A DNA stretch of 64,000 bases from Aliidiomarina sp. B3213 (GTDB lineage: Bacteria; Pseudomonadota; Gammaproteobacteria; Enterobacterales; Alteromonadaceae). Shown piece after piece: positions 1 through 7,746 of the stretch; the first letter of the stretch is position 1, and the number at the start of each line of letters is the position of its first letter. Made by a program: the position numbers and the translations under genes. Where the stretch lies: assembly GCF_003290085.1 (NCBI RefSeq), contig NZ_QMKJ01000002.1:682001-746000 (forward strand). The letters run 5' to 3'. The notes below the pieces were generated by a model. It was given only the letters and a program-made list of their open reading frames with translations, was not told the origin of the DNA and did no database searches.

Positions 1-560
1 TGTTCTAGAACTTCTGTGCGAACCCGACTCTCATCTGTTTCTTTTAAAAAGGCGTTCCAATGATGCAGAATTAACTCCTGTGGAGTTCCTGATGGCACTC
101 CCGACCTCTCAGCCGAATACTCTTTACCTTGATTAAGTTGTACAAACTGCGTTTTATTCTGAGACCAAAAGCTGGAACCAAGAGCCGACTCCAACTGTTT
201 GATCTTTTTTTCAGCTTGATCATATTTTTTTTGCTCGATGAGATTTTCAATATTGTCCCTAGTAATTTTAAATTGCTCTATTTTCTCTCTATTTTTTTCT
301 AATATACCCAGAACATAATAAAAAACTTTTTCATTTGATATGCTTTCAAATACCACCGACACCTTAAGATTTTTTATATCTGCGATATTGCGAGTTTCTA
401 TTTCAGCGTATCGACTGTTCTTCAATGGATAGCTCGATAAACCAACTTTCGAGAACACTCTTAAATTCTCATCTTTTAATTTAGTCAGGGCATTTCTTAA
501 AACTACGCCTGGTTTTTTTGAGGAGCGAAGAACCTTATCTATAACTGTTAGTTTTTTCAT
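1..560 (-). CDS. Partial hypothetical protein (3' end outside window)
   Basis: An open minus-strand frame starts at an ATG at 558-560 (MKKLTVIDKVLRSS...) and runs without a stop to the window edge, giving at least 186 residues. The start has a weak purine run (AGGACG) just upstream. The protein is rich in Lys, Glu and Asn, has no signal peptide or membrane segment, and has a Lys/Glu-rich helical stretch around residues 88-128 that could be a coiled coil. I do not recognise a family. The coding strand is AT-rich compared with the genes beyond 4.5 kb, which fits the accessory island it sits in. It lies downstream of, and on the same strand as, the abiE pair, separated by about 150 bp with no clear terminator. 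No function is proposed. Confidence 0.6.
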   Translation of the reverse strand, partial: MKKLTVIDKVLRSSKKPGVVLRNALTKLKDENLRVFSKVGLSSYPLKNSRYAEIETRNIADIKNLKVSVVFESISNEKVFYYVLGILEKNREKIEQFKITRDNIENLIEQKKYDQAEKKIKQLESALGSSFWSQNKTQFVQLNQGKEYSAERSGVPSGTPQELILHHWNAFLKETDESRVRTEVLE

Positions 561-713
561 TATACGTCCTTTGTAAGTCGATTATTCTAAATCGTAATAT
601 GGACTTTTATTCCTACTAGGCTTTACAACACTGACCTAACCCAAGAATAAAACCATGACTTCGACGAAATTCTCATCGCTTTGACAAACTTTCTTAGTTA
701 GTCCCGAGCTAGC

Positions 714-1571
714 CTAACGCATTTCTTTCCGCAGTATATTTGAGATTTCAATGACAAGAAGCTGAATTGAGTCCACAACCTCAGCAAAATCAATTCCAGA
801 AATACCAAGCTTATTCATGTAAGCGTTCCACATACGAAGCCTTTCCTCATCATTCACAAACGATGATTCAAAAATTACGGCCTGTGAAGTGAATTCTGTA
901 TTTCGGCGCTCGAATGTCGCCAGTACAGCTTTTTTCAGCAACGAAGTATCAAGTTTTTGAGTGGTTATAATAGTCCACAAATCATAAAAATCTTTCATCC
1001 TGCTATTCGCTTCCCCGAGCGAATACATTGCCTGCAACTTCTCCGCGATGACGCTATAAACGGGATATGCTAGTAACTCAGGCTCAGGAAAATCCAGGAG
1101 CGCTGGGACTCTTTGGGTCAACGGTTCAGGCACGACAACATCATTAAAACCAATATCTATCTGTACGTTAACTTGGGTGCGTTGAATATGGCCAATCAGC
1201 TTCACTCTGACACCGCTGTATTCGGCATCCTCTTTTATCTCGTCAATCTTGATTGATTGTGCATCAAATACGATTCCGTCTTCCGCTTCGATTTCGCACA
1301 CTTGAGTAAAGGTTGCACGAATTGAATTGATATCGTTACTACAAACACCCAAAAAATCGACATCTCGAGTTGGTCGATGAGGCTCATCATTCCATATTGC
1401 GAAAAGTGTCGCGCCTTTTAATATGAACTGATTGGCATAAGGGGATATGGATAGCCTGAAAAGTAAGCGCTCAATTCCATATCGTGTCAGAACGAAATTA
1501 AAATTCTCCTTACGCTTTCTCGCAACATTCATAAGCCTTTGTCTAACGGAAACAGCGATGTTTTTAACCAT
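714..1571 (-). CDS. abiEii: AbiEii/AbiGii-type nucleotidyltransferase toxin
   Basis: This 285-residue protein has the pattern of the AbiEii (DUF1814/MenT-like) nucleotidyltransferase toxins. Residues around 50-75 carry an LKGATLF segment and then RPTRDVDFLG, the polymerase-beta-like motif with two metal-binding Asp residues. Around 175-200 the segment with EKLQAMYSL, Lys and KDFYDLW matches the conserved C-terminal EK...R..KD.YDL motif of the family. These toxins modify RNA, probably tRNA 3' ends in characterised relatives, and cause growth arrest that can protect a population from phage. The start ATG overlaps the stop of the upstream antitoxin gene by 8 bp, the usual coupled arrangement. 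The pair lies in the island next to the tRNA-Arg repeat. Family assignment is firm; target and activity are inferred. Confidence 0.9.
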   Translation of the reverse strand: MVKNIAVSVRQRLMNVARKRKENFNFVLTRYGIERLLFRLSISPYANQFILKGATLFAIWNDEPHRPTRDVDFLGVCSNDINSIRATFTQVCEIEAEDGIVFDAQSIKIDEIKEDAEYSGVRVKLIGHIQRTQVNVQIDIGFNDVVVPEPLTQRVPALLDFPEPELLAYPVYSVIAEKLQAMYSLGEANSRMKDFYDLWTIITTQKLDTSLLKKAVLATFERRNTEFTSQAVIFESSFVNDEERLRMWNAYMNKLGISGIDFAEVVDSIQLLVIEISNILRKEMR

Positions 1572-2166
1572 GTGCCAATACCTCCATGTAAGGGCGCATG
1601 ACTCTATTTACTCTGCAAATATTAGCGAAATGATTTAGCTCGTTTATCGTTGCTAGTCTTTGTTCGTAACAATCCTTTAGGGCCATTATTGCCACATCTT
1701 TGCCTATCTTATTTCTGTACTTAAAGCAGTCGGCCACTGTTTTGGCCGGGGAATAGATTCGAATAACTCCACTTGCTGTCGGAACTTCCTCGATACCCTT
1801 ATGGTAAGACTCTCCTGTAAATCTACATATGCGAATGGGAGGGTAATTTATCGCTGGAGCTCTACTTTTACCCTCAATCGCTAGCCAGGTTTGGAAGGGG
1901 AGTTCTGTCGAGATATTATAGAATTGTAGTGCTGATAGAAGGCAAATCACTCCCCTCGGCACTTGTTTGCAGACCTCTACAAGTTGTTGATTTTCATCAA
2001 ACTCAGCCGCCGGCTTCTGGTATAGACCTCTGGCGATTCGCTCGATAGAACCATTTTGTGTGAGTCGTGTGATAGTCGCACGCGAAACCCCCAAGATTTC
2101 TAGCTCGGATGTTCGCATAGGCCCCTTTTCAAGGGCCTCAAGAATGACTTGCTCTTTCGTTTTCAT
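1564..2166 (-). CDS. abiEi: AbiEi-type antitoxin/transcriptional repressor
   Basis: A 200-residue protein with an N-terminal winged-helix region (residues about 1-55, including TSELEILGVSRATITRL and ARGLYQKP) followed by the alpha-beta domain typical of AbiEi antitoxins (LLSALQFYNIS, TPAKTVADCF-like segment at about 140-155). In known type IV AbiE systems this protein neutralises AbiEii and represses its own operon by binding inverted repeats upstream. It is the first gene of the pair and overlaps abiEii by 8 bp (an ATG inside the last codons). The start ATG at 2166 has little recognisable ribosome-binding site, but the protein length is normal for the family. A 16-bp perfect inverted repeat and a matching half site lie upstream and could be its operator. 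Confidence 0.88.
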   Translation of the reverse strand: MKTKEQVILEALEKGPMRTSELEILGVSRATITRLTQNGSIERIARGLYQKPAAEFDENQQLVEVCKQVPRGVICLLSALQFYNISTELPFQTWLAIEGKSRAPAINYPPIRICRFTGESYHKGIEEVPTASGVIRIYSPAKTVADCFKYRNKIGKDVAIMALKDCYEQRLATINELNHFANICRVNRVMRPYMEVLAHG

Positions 2167-2208
2167 TTCTCAATATTGAAACAAAACGTAGATACTTGCA
2201 ACTATATA

Positions 2209-2308
2209 TCGACATAATGTTTCAACTAATTAAGTCGTGACCCTCATCAACATTCATTTTGAAACCTGCAAATCACTTTTTATGTCGAAATTTTTCGACA
2301 TAAAAAGT
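2209..2308. promoter_or_regulatory. Candidate AbiEi operator: perfect inverted repeat plus half site
   Basis: Arms 2275-2290 (ACTTTTTATGTCGAAA) and 2293-2308 are perfect reverse complements with a 2-nt centre. The core TCGACATAA recurs at 2209-2217, nearer to the abiEi start at 2166. Known AbiEi antitoxins autorepress through inverted repeats upstream of their operon, so this is a reasonable operator candidate. A factor-independent terminator is the alternative, but no gene runs into it from either side. Confidence 0.45.
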
Positions 2309-2504
2309 CAGATTTTCCGGCTCGATTGGGAACTCCTGTCGTGGCTAAAGGTCAAATTTAAGCCTTTTCGGACCACCCTTCTGTGACCAAAATTTTCTTT
2401 AATTGATCTAAAAAGTCTCAGCCCCGCACGAAAAACCGCACTCGAAAACACAGTAAAATATTGATTAGTAAAATAAAAGAGACTTGTGACACTTTACGGG
2501 ATTA

Positions 2505-2551
2505 CCCTCCGGAGGCAGAGGCCGCAGGTTCGACTCCTGCCGGGTGCGCCA
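2505..2551 (+). repeat. 3' half of tRNA-Arg(CCG), candidate internal att site
   Basis: This 47-nt stretch matches the tRNA-Arg(CCG) 3' half from the anticodon loop (CCTCCGGAGG) through the T-arm (GCAGGTTCGACTCCTGC) to CCA. The 5' half (acceptor strand, D-arm) is absent, so this is not a working tRNA gene. A second, degenerate copy lies at 4439-4483. Integrative elements often use the 3' half of a tRNA gene as attB and leave such copies at their ends. The flanking stretch 2309-2504 shows no convincing gene. Confidence 0.8.
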
Positions 2552-2716
2552 TTTGTACTTTCAAACGTCCTCTTAGCAGTCACTCCAATCAAACCTTTAA
2601 TTTTTCGTGCCGGAACCTATTATCCTGTCATCTTGCTAGACGAAATATGCTTATTGAGCCGGCATCATAAAGTGGACATGTACCACCCTTTGTATGGGAT
2701 TTATGAAAGAGAAGAT

Positions 2717-2820
2717 TTACACGCAAGTCCGTATACAGGAATATATATGCGCTTTTACGTGTAAAAATTGACTTATCCGCTTTTGCGTATAAAATGAATT
2801 ATAAACGCCCTTGCGTATAA
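2717..2820. promoter_or_regulatory. Four phased HipB-like operators upstream of hipBA
   Basis: Four 20-bp imperfect palindromes start at 2717, 2745, 2773 and 2801, exactly 28 bp apart. The clearest is 2773-2792, TTATCCGC-TTTT-GCGTATAA, with one mismatch between arms. The last ends 12 bp before the hipB start. E. coli HipB is known to bind four operators in front of hipBA, so autorepression by HipB is the natural reading. No clear -35/-10 pair could be fixed inside the array. Confidence 0.75.
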
Positions 2821-2832
2821 AACGGTTAAATA

Positions 2833-3096
2833 ATGAAAATTACTGATTCCAAAGCTCTATCAAACTATTTACGAAATGAACGTCGTGCCCGCGGTCTGAG
2901 CCAGGCAGCAGTAGGAGACGTGGTTGGCTTAAGACAGGGCACTGTATCTAAATTCGAGTCTATGCCAGATAAAACTCAGCTCGACACCCTATTTCGGCTC
3001 TTGTCTGCCCTAGAGCTTGAGCTCTCTGTAAAGCCTAAAAATACAACTTCACATACTGAAACATCGGCCGGTGAACGATGGAATGAGGAGTGGTGA
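2833..3096 (+). CDS. hipB: HipB-type antitoxin, XRE-family repressor
   Basis: An 87-residue protein dominated by an XRE/Cro helix-turn-helix (residues about 11-66: LRNERRARGLSQAAVGDVVG, QGTVSKFES). HipB dimers bind the operators upstream of hipBA and hold HipA inactive in the nucleoid. The length and the position directly before hipA are standard. The stop TGA (3094-3096) shares its A with the ATG of hipA, so translation is coupled. Regulation is probably by its own product through the four phased palindromes at 2717-2820. Both genes lie between two tRNA-Arg 3'-half repeats. The short acidic/aromatic tail (RWNEEW) may be the C-terminus that contacts HipA in E. coli, but that is an inference. 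Confidence 0.92.
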   Translation: MKITDSKALSNYLRNERRARGLSQAAVGDVVGLRQGTVSKFESMPDKTQLDTLFRLLSALELELSVKPKNTTSHTETSAGERWNEEW

Positions 3097-4424
3097 TGAG
3101 TAAGCTCGACGTCTATATGAATGGTTTTAAAGTTGGCTACTTGAAACGCTCTGACTCGGGTGCTCACGAATTTCGCTATGACAACCAATGGCTTATACAG
3201 GAAGGTGCCCGGCCAATATCTTTATCTATGCCATTGCGCCACGACGCGTACTATGGTCCGGAGGTTATTAATTTCTTCGACAACCTTCTCCCCGATAACG
3301 AAGAAATTAGAGATCGGGTTGTTGCACGATATGCAGCTGACTCCAACCAAGCATTTGATCTTCTCTCGGCAATCGGCAGAGATAGCGTTGGAGCACTTCA
3401 GTTCGTACCGGAAGGAAAAGAACCTAGCGGAGTACGTGAGCTTCGTTATGAGAAACTCACCGAAGAAAAATTGGAACGTATTTTAACGGGGTATCAGTCG
3501 AGAGCTCCCTTAGGAATGCTTCGAGAATTGGACGACTTCAAAATATCCATTGCAGGGGCTCAGGAAAAAACTGCTTTATTGAAAGTGGATGGTGAATGGT
3601 GCATACCTGTTGGAAACACTCCCACGTCGCATATTCTTAAACTTCCAATAGGTAAAATTGAAAGCCATGACCATACAATAGACCTCAGTGATAGCGTAGA
3701 AAACGAAATGCTTTGTTTGAGAATTGCTAAAGCGTTTGGCTTTGACGTTCCGGATTGTGAAGTGGTAACAACGTCAAACGTGAAAGCACTCGCGATCGAA
3801 CGCTTTGACCGAAAATACGCAAAAGACCGGTCCTGGCTCATGCGGCTCCCGCAAGAAGACTATTGCCAAGTTTTCGGCCTACCGTCCGCACGAAAATACG
3901 AATCAGATAATGGACCATCAATAGCCGATATAATGAAACACCTTCAGGGCTCTGCTAAAGCCCAACATGATCGTGAAGTCTTTATGGCGGCACAAGTACT
4001 TTTCTTTTTGTTAGCTGCAACCGATGGACATGCAAAGAACTTCTCTTTGCATATTGAGCCTTATGGCGCATATCGGTTAACTCCTTTATACGACATTATC
4101 TCAGCCTACCCCATGTTAGGTGGTACAGGATTAAATATTCGTCAGTTGAAGTTGGCGATGAGTTTGCGAGGAAGCACTGGGAAGAAGTGGAATATATATC
4201 AAATATTTAAGCGGCATTTCCTTAACACATCAAAACTCGCTGAGTTCAGTCCAACAAAAATGAACCAGATTATCAGTAACATGTGCGGCCAAGTTGACGA
4301 TGTTATTAGCCGGGTACAGAAAAACCTACCCCGTGGTTTCCCCGAGGTAGTTTCAAAACCGATTTTTGAAGGGATGCAAGCGCGCAAAGAAAGACTTATG
4401 AGAACCCAACAGGAAGACTCCTAA
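3096..4424 (+). CDS. hipA: HipA serine/threonine kinase toxin
   Basis: A HipA-family kinase of 442 residues when started at ATG 3096. This start is chosen because it overlaps the hipB stop and has GGAG 5 nt upstream; a GTG two codons earlier (3090) is possible. HipA phosphorylates the glutamyl-tRNA synthetase GltX in E. coli, stalls translation and produces persisters. The N-terminal subdomain (1-105) is followed by the FKISIAGAQEKTALL segment with Ser151, matching the E. coli autophosphorylation Ser150. The catalytic ATDGHAKNFSL segment has Asp310 (E. coli D309), and the metal-binding LTPLYDI follows at about 331-337. All key residues are present, so the toxin should be active. The length matches E. 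coli HipA (440). Substrate specificity is inferred from family only. Confidence 0.94.
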   Translation: MSKLDVYMNGFKVGYLKRSDSGAHEFRYDNQWLIQEGARPISLSMPLRHDAYYGPEVINFFDNLLPDNEEIRDRVVARYAADSNQAFDLLSAIGRDSVGALQFVPEGKEPSGVRELRYEKLTEEKLERILTGYQSRAPLGMLRELDDFKISIAGAQEKTALLKVDGEWCIPVGNTPTSHILKLPIGKIESHDHTIDLSDSVENEMLCLRIAKAFGFDVPDCEVVTTSNVKALAIERFDRKYAKDRSWLMRLPQEDYCQVFGLPSARKYESDNGPSIADIMKHLQGSAKAQHDREVFMAAQVLFFLLAATDGHAKNFSLHIEPYGAYRLTPLYDIISAYPMLGGTGLNIRQLKLAMSLRGSTGKKWNIYQIFKRHFLNTSKLAEFSPTKMNQIISNMCGQVDDVISRVQKNLPRGFPEVVSKPIFEGMQARKERLMRTQQEDS

Positions 4425-4438
4425 ATTCTTCAATTATT

Positions 4439-4483
4439 CTCCGGAGGCAGAGGCCGCAGGTTCGACCTCCTGAGCGTGCGCCA
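4439..4483 (+). repeat. Degenerate tRNA-Arg(CCG) 3' half, candidate right att site
   Basis: Second copy of the tRNA 3' half found at 2505-2551. The first 27 bases or so (CTCCGGAGGCAGAGGCCGCA, then GGTTCGAC) are identical, while the T-stem and acceptor part differ by substitutions or small indels before the shared GTGCGCCATTT. Together the repeats bracket hipBA. The chromosomal backbone, beginning with the stop codon of the serine hydrolase at 4485-4487, starts directly after it, which suggests this is the right-hand boundary of the island. Confidence 0.75.
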
Positions 4484-4484
4484 T

Positions 4485-4787
4485 TTATTGGCCCGACGGA
4501 ACTTTTCTATACTCGCCTTGATATGCTCCCTGCGTGAACATAAGCGTTTGACCGTCTTGTGAGAATTCAAACGTCATATTGGTGGCGTGCGCCTGCTCGA
4601 ATAGAAACTCCCCGTTGCCTTGATAGCTAAGCGATTCTTCAAACTCGTCCATCACGAGCAGAATGAGCTCATTACCTCTTGCTATAAAGGTAAAGGTTTC
4701 TGAAGGATTTGTGGCTTCAGCGTAACGCCCTGCAAAAAGCTCTGCTTGCTCTTGCGTAAGCGGTTGTTGCGTTTCTCCGAAGTAGCT
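4485..4787 (-). pseudogene. Severed C-terminal part of the serine hydrolase, in the shifted frame
   Basis: In the other minus-strand frame the sequence reads SYFGETQQPL... to ...YRKVPSGQ and a stop at 4485-4487, about 100 residues. This is a normal-looking C-terminal domain of the kind that follows beta-lactamase-fold hydrolases (residues such as LFAGRYAEA and GEYRKV). It follows directly on the frame of the upstream gene if one A is added to the AAA run at 4787-4789 (TTT on the given strand). The loss of one base in a short homopolymer is therefore the most likely event, either real or an assembly error. The stop codon abuts the tRNA-derived repeat at 4483. Confidence 0.7.
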
Positions 4788-5836
4788 TTAGCGAGATTTA
4801 CCATAAGCGGATTCAGGTTTTGGCTTGTCCCGTTACTTATAATTGCAATAGTAAGATTGCCCTGAGGAAAATGAACGGCAATTGACTCGAAGCCATCAAC
4901 TTTTCCTCCGTGACCAAACCCATTATAAGCGCCTGCGGAAATCTGTTGGAGCCCCATACCGAAACCACGTTCTATATCTTTCATAGAAATGAGAGAAGAT
5001 TCGTTTACGACATTACCGATCATTAGCTGATGGAGAAAGAAACCTACTTCGTCAGCTGTTGACACTAAAGAGCCAGCCCCAAAAGAGCTCGATGGTGAAG
5101 TGGTGGGCAGCAGCTCCCAAGTGCCCGTGTAATCATAAGACGCGGCTTCTTTCTCAGAAAGAGTTTTAGATAGCGGATGATATGTATTACTAAACTGCAG
5201 AGGTTGAACGATCTCATTATTAATTATTTCAGCGTAGGGCAATTGATAGACCGTTTCGAGAATGTTAGCCAACAGAAAGTAATTAGAATTACTGTATTGG
5301 GTTTGAGAATCCGCATCAAACTCCCTAGGCATAGAGGAAATAACGTTTAGCAACTCTTCTTTTGTTATGCCTTCAACATGATAATTTCTAAAAGAGGGTT
5401 CACTTGTGTAGTTAGCAATTCCACTTTGATGTTGAAGCAAGTGCGCAATGGTAATGCGCTCAGCGCTCTCAATCATGGGGAAATATTCACCGAGTATGTC
5501 ATCTAAGGATAACCGCCCTTGCTCAATCGCTTTGAATATGGCGGCGGCCGTATATATTTTTGACACGGAGCCAATTCTAAAACCTGTACTTTCACTATTC
5601 CTCAAATTCTCTTCAATCTGCGAGAAGCCAGACGAGTATTGAAAGATCTGTTGACCATTTTTCAGCACCACAATGTTGCCCATAAATGCGCTGGACTGCT
5701 GATGTTCGGTGAGTACTTGTTCTGCTTTTTCTGCATATTCGGCATCAAAACGCTCAGAACCTTGAGTGCCTTCATGATCTGAACAACCCGCGACCCATTG
5801 AATTAGGAGCAATGTAAACAAGAGTACTCTTATCAT
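4682..5836 (-). CDS. Lipoprotein serine hydrolase, class C beta-lactamase fold, frameshifted near its end
   Basis: A 384-residue frame starts at 5836 with a lipoprotein signal (MIRVLLFTLLLIQWVAGC, lipobox VAGC). The body is a serine beta-lactamase/penicillin-binding-protein-like domain: SVSK (SxxK, nucleophile Ser and base Lys), then YSN (YxN) and HGGK (in place of KTG). Such proteins are often esterases or D-amino peptidases rather than true beta-lactamases. The end of this frame (residues after about 344, NNRLRKSKQSF...) is an out-of-frame tail; the natural C-terminus is in the neighbouring frame at 4485-4787. All three catalytic motifs lie before the shift, so partial activity is conceivable. 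Whether the gene is a true pseudogene or carries a base-call error cannot be decided here. Confidence 0.8.
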   Translation of the reverse strand: MIRVLLFTLLLIQWVAGCSDHEGTQGSERFDAEYAEKAEQVLTEHQQSSAFMGNIVVLKNGQQIFQYSSGFSQIEENLRNSESTGFRIGSVSKIYTAAAIFKAIEQGRLSLDDILGEYFPMIESAERITIAHLLQHQSGIANYTSEPSFRNYHVEGITKEELLNVISSMPREFDADSQTQYSNSNYFLLANILETVYQLPYAEIINNEIVQPLQFSNTYHPLSKTLSEKEAASYDYTGTWELLPTTSPSSSFGAGSLVSTADEVGFFLHQLMIGNVVNESSLISMKDIERGFGMGLQQISAGAYNGFGHGGKVDGFESIAVHFPQGNLTIAIISNGTSQNLNPLMVNLAKATSEKRNNRLRKSKQSFLQGVTLKPQILQKPLPL

Positions 5837-6081
5837 AAGTTTCTCTATTTGAATTTGTGGTTTATCAAGAAATAAACCCTAGCCCCCGACTTAGCCAATT
5901 ACAATCGGCTCTATGTTACTAACTGTTTCAAAGGCAAAATCGAGCGCCAGCCCGTTACTGCCGATTCCCCTTTGCTCATTTAACGAGAACGATTGAAAGC
6001 TTTCGAACTCGCATACTAAACTAATGTCTGATGTTAAAGCTTATTTATTATGCTGGTTTTCAATTTTAGAAAGGCAGGAAC

Positions 6082-6819
6082 GTGCTCAAACCCAAGGTAG
6101 TTATTCCTCAACAGCTTATTCATGAACAACCCATCGCGCATGGTGAAGAGTTCGGCGTGCTGTGCTGGAACACCCAAAAGCTTACCCAAACGCTAAGGTT
6201 TAAGCTTGCTTTGGCGCACGTGTTAGAAAAGTTTCCCAGCCTATTTTTATTACTTCAAGAAGCTAAGCTTAGTTCGAACACTGAGTTACAGTTACCGCAT
6301 TGGTCTTATGCCGTTGCACCAAACATGCAAACCCGTCGCTCTACTTTTGGTGTACTCACAGCAAGCCAGTGTGCATTTACAGACGCACTACCCAAGCTAA
6401 GTAGTAAACGCGAGGGCATGTTTGCTACGCACAAAAGCTACATGCTTTCTTATCACCCTTTAGCGAATGACGAGTCGTTGTTGGTCGTTAATGTTCATGC
6501 GATTAACTTCGTACGTGCGAATTTGTTTTTCCGAGAAATCGACCTCATTAAAGACGACCTGTTACACCACGAAGGGCCATTAATTGTGGCTGGCGACTTT
6601 AATGTATGGAGCCGTAAGCGGCGCTTGCACTTACTACGGTTTTGTCGCAGTGTCGGCTTGAGGCAAGCCATTATGGTCGACCCCCACCACATCAAAACCT
6701 ATCGCGAGCACCCATTAGACTTTATTTTCTACCGCGGACTTTCATTACAAGAAACCGCCGCAATTGACACCACAACCGTGTCTGATCACAATCCCATTTA
6801 TGCTCGGTTTACGTTGTGA
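6082..6819 (+). CDS. Endonuclease/exonuclease/phosphatase-fold protein
   Basis: A 245-residue protein of the DNase I/exonuclease III-like superfamily. The diagnostic residues occur in order: CWNTQK (metal and phosphate-binding Asn), LLQEAK (metal-binding Glu), VNVHAI (His), AGDFNVWS (catalytic Asp-x-Asn), LDFIFYRG and the C-terminal SDHNPIYARF (Asp-His pair). Members hydrolyse phosphodiester or phosphate ester bonds in DNA, phospholipids or nucleotides, and the substrate cannot be told from sequence. No signal peptide is seen, so a cytoplasmic location is likely. The start is a GTG at 6082 with a purine-rich AGGCAGG just upstream. It diverges from the serine hydrolase across about 245 bp of AT-rich intergenic DNA in which I see no clear regulatory motif. 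Confidence 0.85.
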   Translation: MLKPKVVIPQQLIHEQPIAHGEEFGVLCWNTQKLTQTLRFKLALAHVLEKFPSLFLLLQEAKLSSNTELQLPHWSYAVAPNMQTRRSTFGVLTASQCAFTDALPKLSSKREGMFATHKSYMLSYHPLANDESLLVVNVHAINFVRANLFFREIDLIKDDLLHHEGPLIVAGDFNVWSRKRRLHLLRFCRSVGLRQAIMVDPHHIKTYREHPLDFIFYRGLSLQETAAIDTTTVSDHNPIYARFTL

Positions 6820-6877
6820 AGACCATCATTACTTTTATCGGTCGCCGCAATTATGTATAAAAATCTCTAACGAGGTC

Positions 6878-7528
6878 CTAATTATCACGCCAATAATTGT
6901 CTACCAAAGCTTGACCTTCACAGTTGCTACTGGGCGCTAATCTGTTTGTTACCGTACCCCGACATTCCCAAATTCTTCCGCGGCTTCTATGGTTATATTG
7001 ATCCCATTTCCATTCAACGTCCATTGGTAAAACTTGTAGGGCGTCAGAAGATGCCATACGGCGACCGCAATTAGTTCCTCCTTTTAATTTACAAAGAGAG
7101 CGGCCAAAGTAAATTCTATGATGACACACCACATCATCGGGGGCAGTACCTTCCTCTACGGCGGCCATACAAAAAGCAGATTCAAGTCCCGTTCTACTGC
7201 AGTCAAAAACGTACAAATCATTGGCTGCGACACTGCATACGGCTGCTCCAATCTGGGAGGCATTGCAGGACTCATCACCATAAGCACTGCAAATGGCTGC
7301 ACTAATGGTTGGAATGTTTGAGCAGTCCGATATATCGAGGTCTCGACATGCATAATTAATATGAGCCTGGGAATCATTTATATTCAACGCATCACGACTG
7401 TGTTCAACTCCTAGTGAAGCAAGCATATTCCCTAACTTGATTTTTTCGTAGCGAGTTATTTCCGCACTTGCCTCAGTAATAAAACCTGAGACACTCAACA
7501 TTAATAAGGTAAAAAGTAATTTTCTCAT
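6878..7528 (-). CDS. Secreted protein with tandem cysteine-pair repeats
   Basis: A 216-residue protein with a Sec signal peptide (MRKLLFTLLMLSVSGFITEASA, cut after about residue 22). Twelve cysteines follow. From residue 61 to about 160 they fall in four to five consecutive units in which a Cys, 6-15 residues later a second Cys, then a small hydrophobic segment and the next unit's Cys repeat (for example AICSAYGDESC and AVCSVAANDLYVFDC). Two more Cys lie in the C-terminal part (WECRG, SSNCEG). The even count and periplasmic export suggest disulfide-bonded repeats. I do not recognise a family. The gene is alone between an oppositely oriented hydrolase-fold gene and a divergent c-di-GMP gene across 218 bp. 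Confidence 0.75.
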   Translation of the reverse strand: MRKLLFTLLMLSVSGFITEASAEITRYEKIKLGNMLASLGVEHSRDALNINDSQAHINYACRDLDISDCSNIPTISAAICSAYGDESCNASQIGAAVCSVAANDLYVFDCSRTGLESAFCMAAVEEGTAPDDVVCHHRIYFGRSLCKLKGGTNCGRRMASSDALQVLPMDVEWKWDQYNHRSRGRIWECRGTVTNRLAPSSNCEGQALVDNYWRDN

Positions 7529-7746
7529 TTAAGAATCCGTTAGTGGTCGCAGATCTTCCACTTCAACAAATAAACATGATGTTCATAAAGTAATTAAGAA
7601 TTACTTATCTAACGTAGCACCGATACTTCCATATTCCAGAAAATAAAAATACTACAGCAGCATAGCTGCCTACAAATTTCTCAATTATCTTCTACACTTA
7701 CATTTCACTAAGTTGAACATTCACTTTCAACAAACGGCCAAAAAAG

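Noticed and set aside
2480-2551. A complete tRNA-Arg gene
   Set aside because: Only the part from the anticodon loop to CCA is present; the 5' acceptor strand and D-arm are missing, so it is a remnant or att copy.
2461-2764. Short open frames across the tRNA-Arg 3' half region
   Set aside because: They read through the tRNA-derived repeat in several frames with no family match or ribosome-binding site, so they are treated as chance frames.
2717-2820. The four repeats as a CRISPR-like array
   Set aside because: The 8-bp gaps are far too short for spacers and the units are imperfect palindromes directly before hipB.
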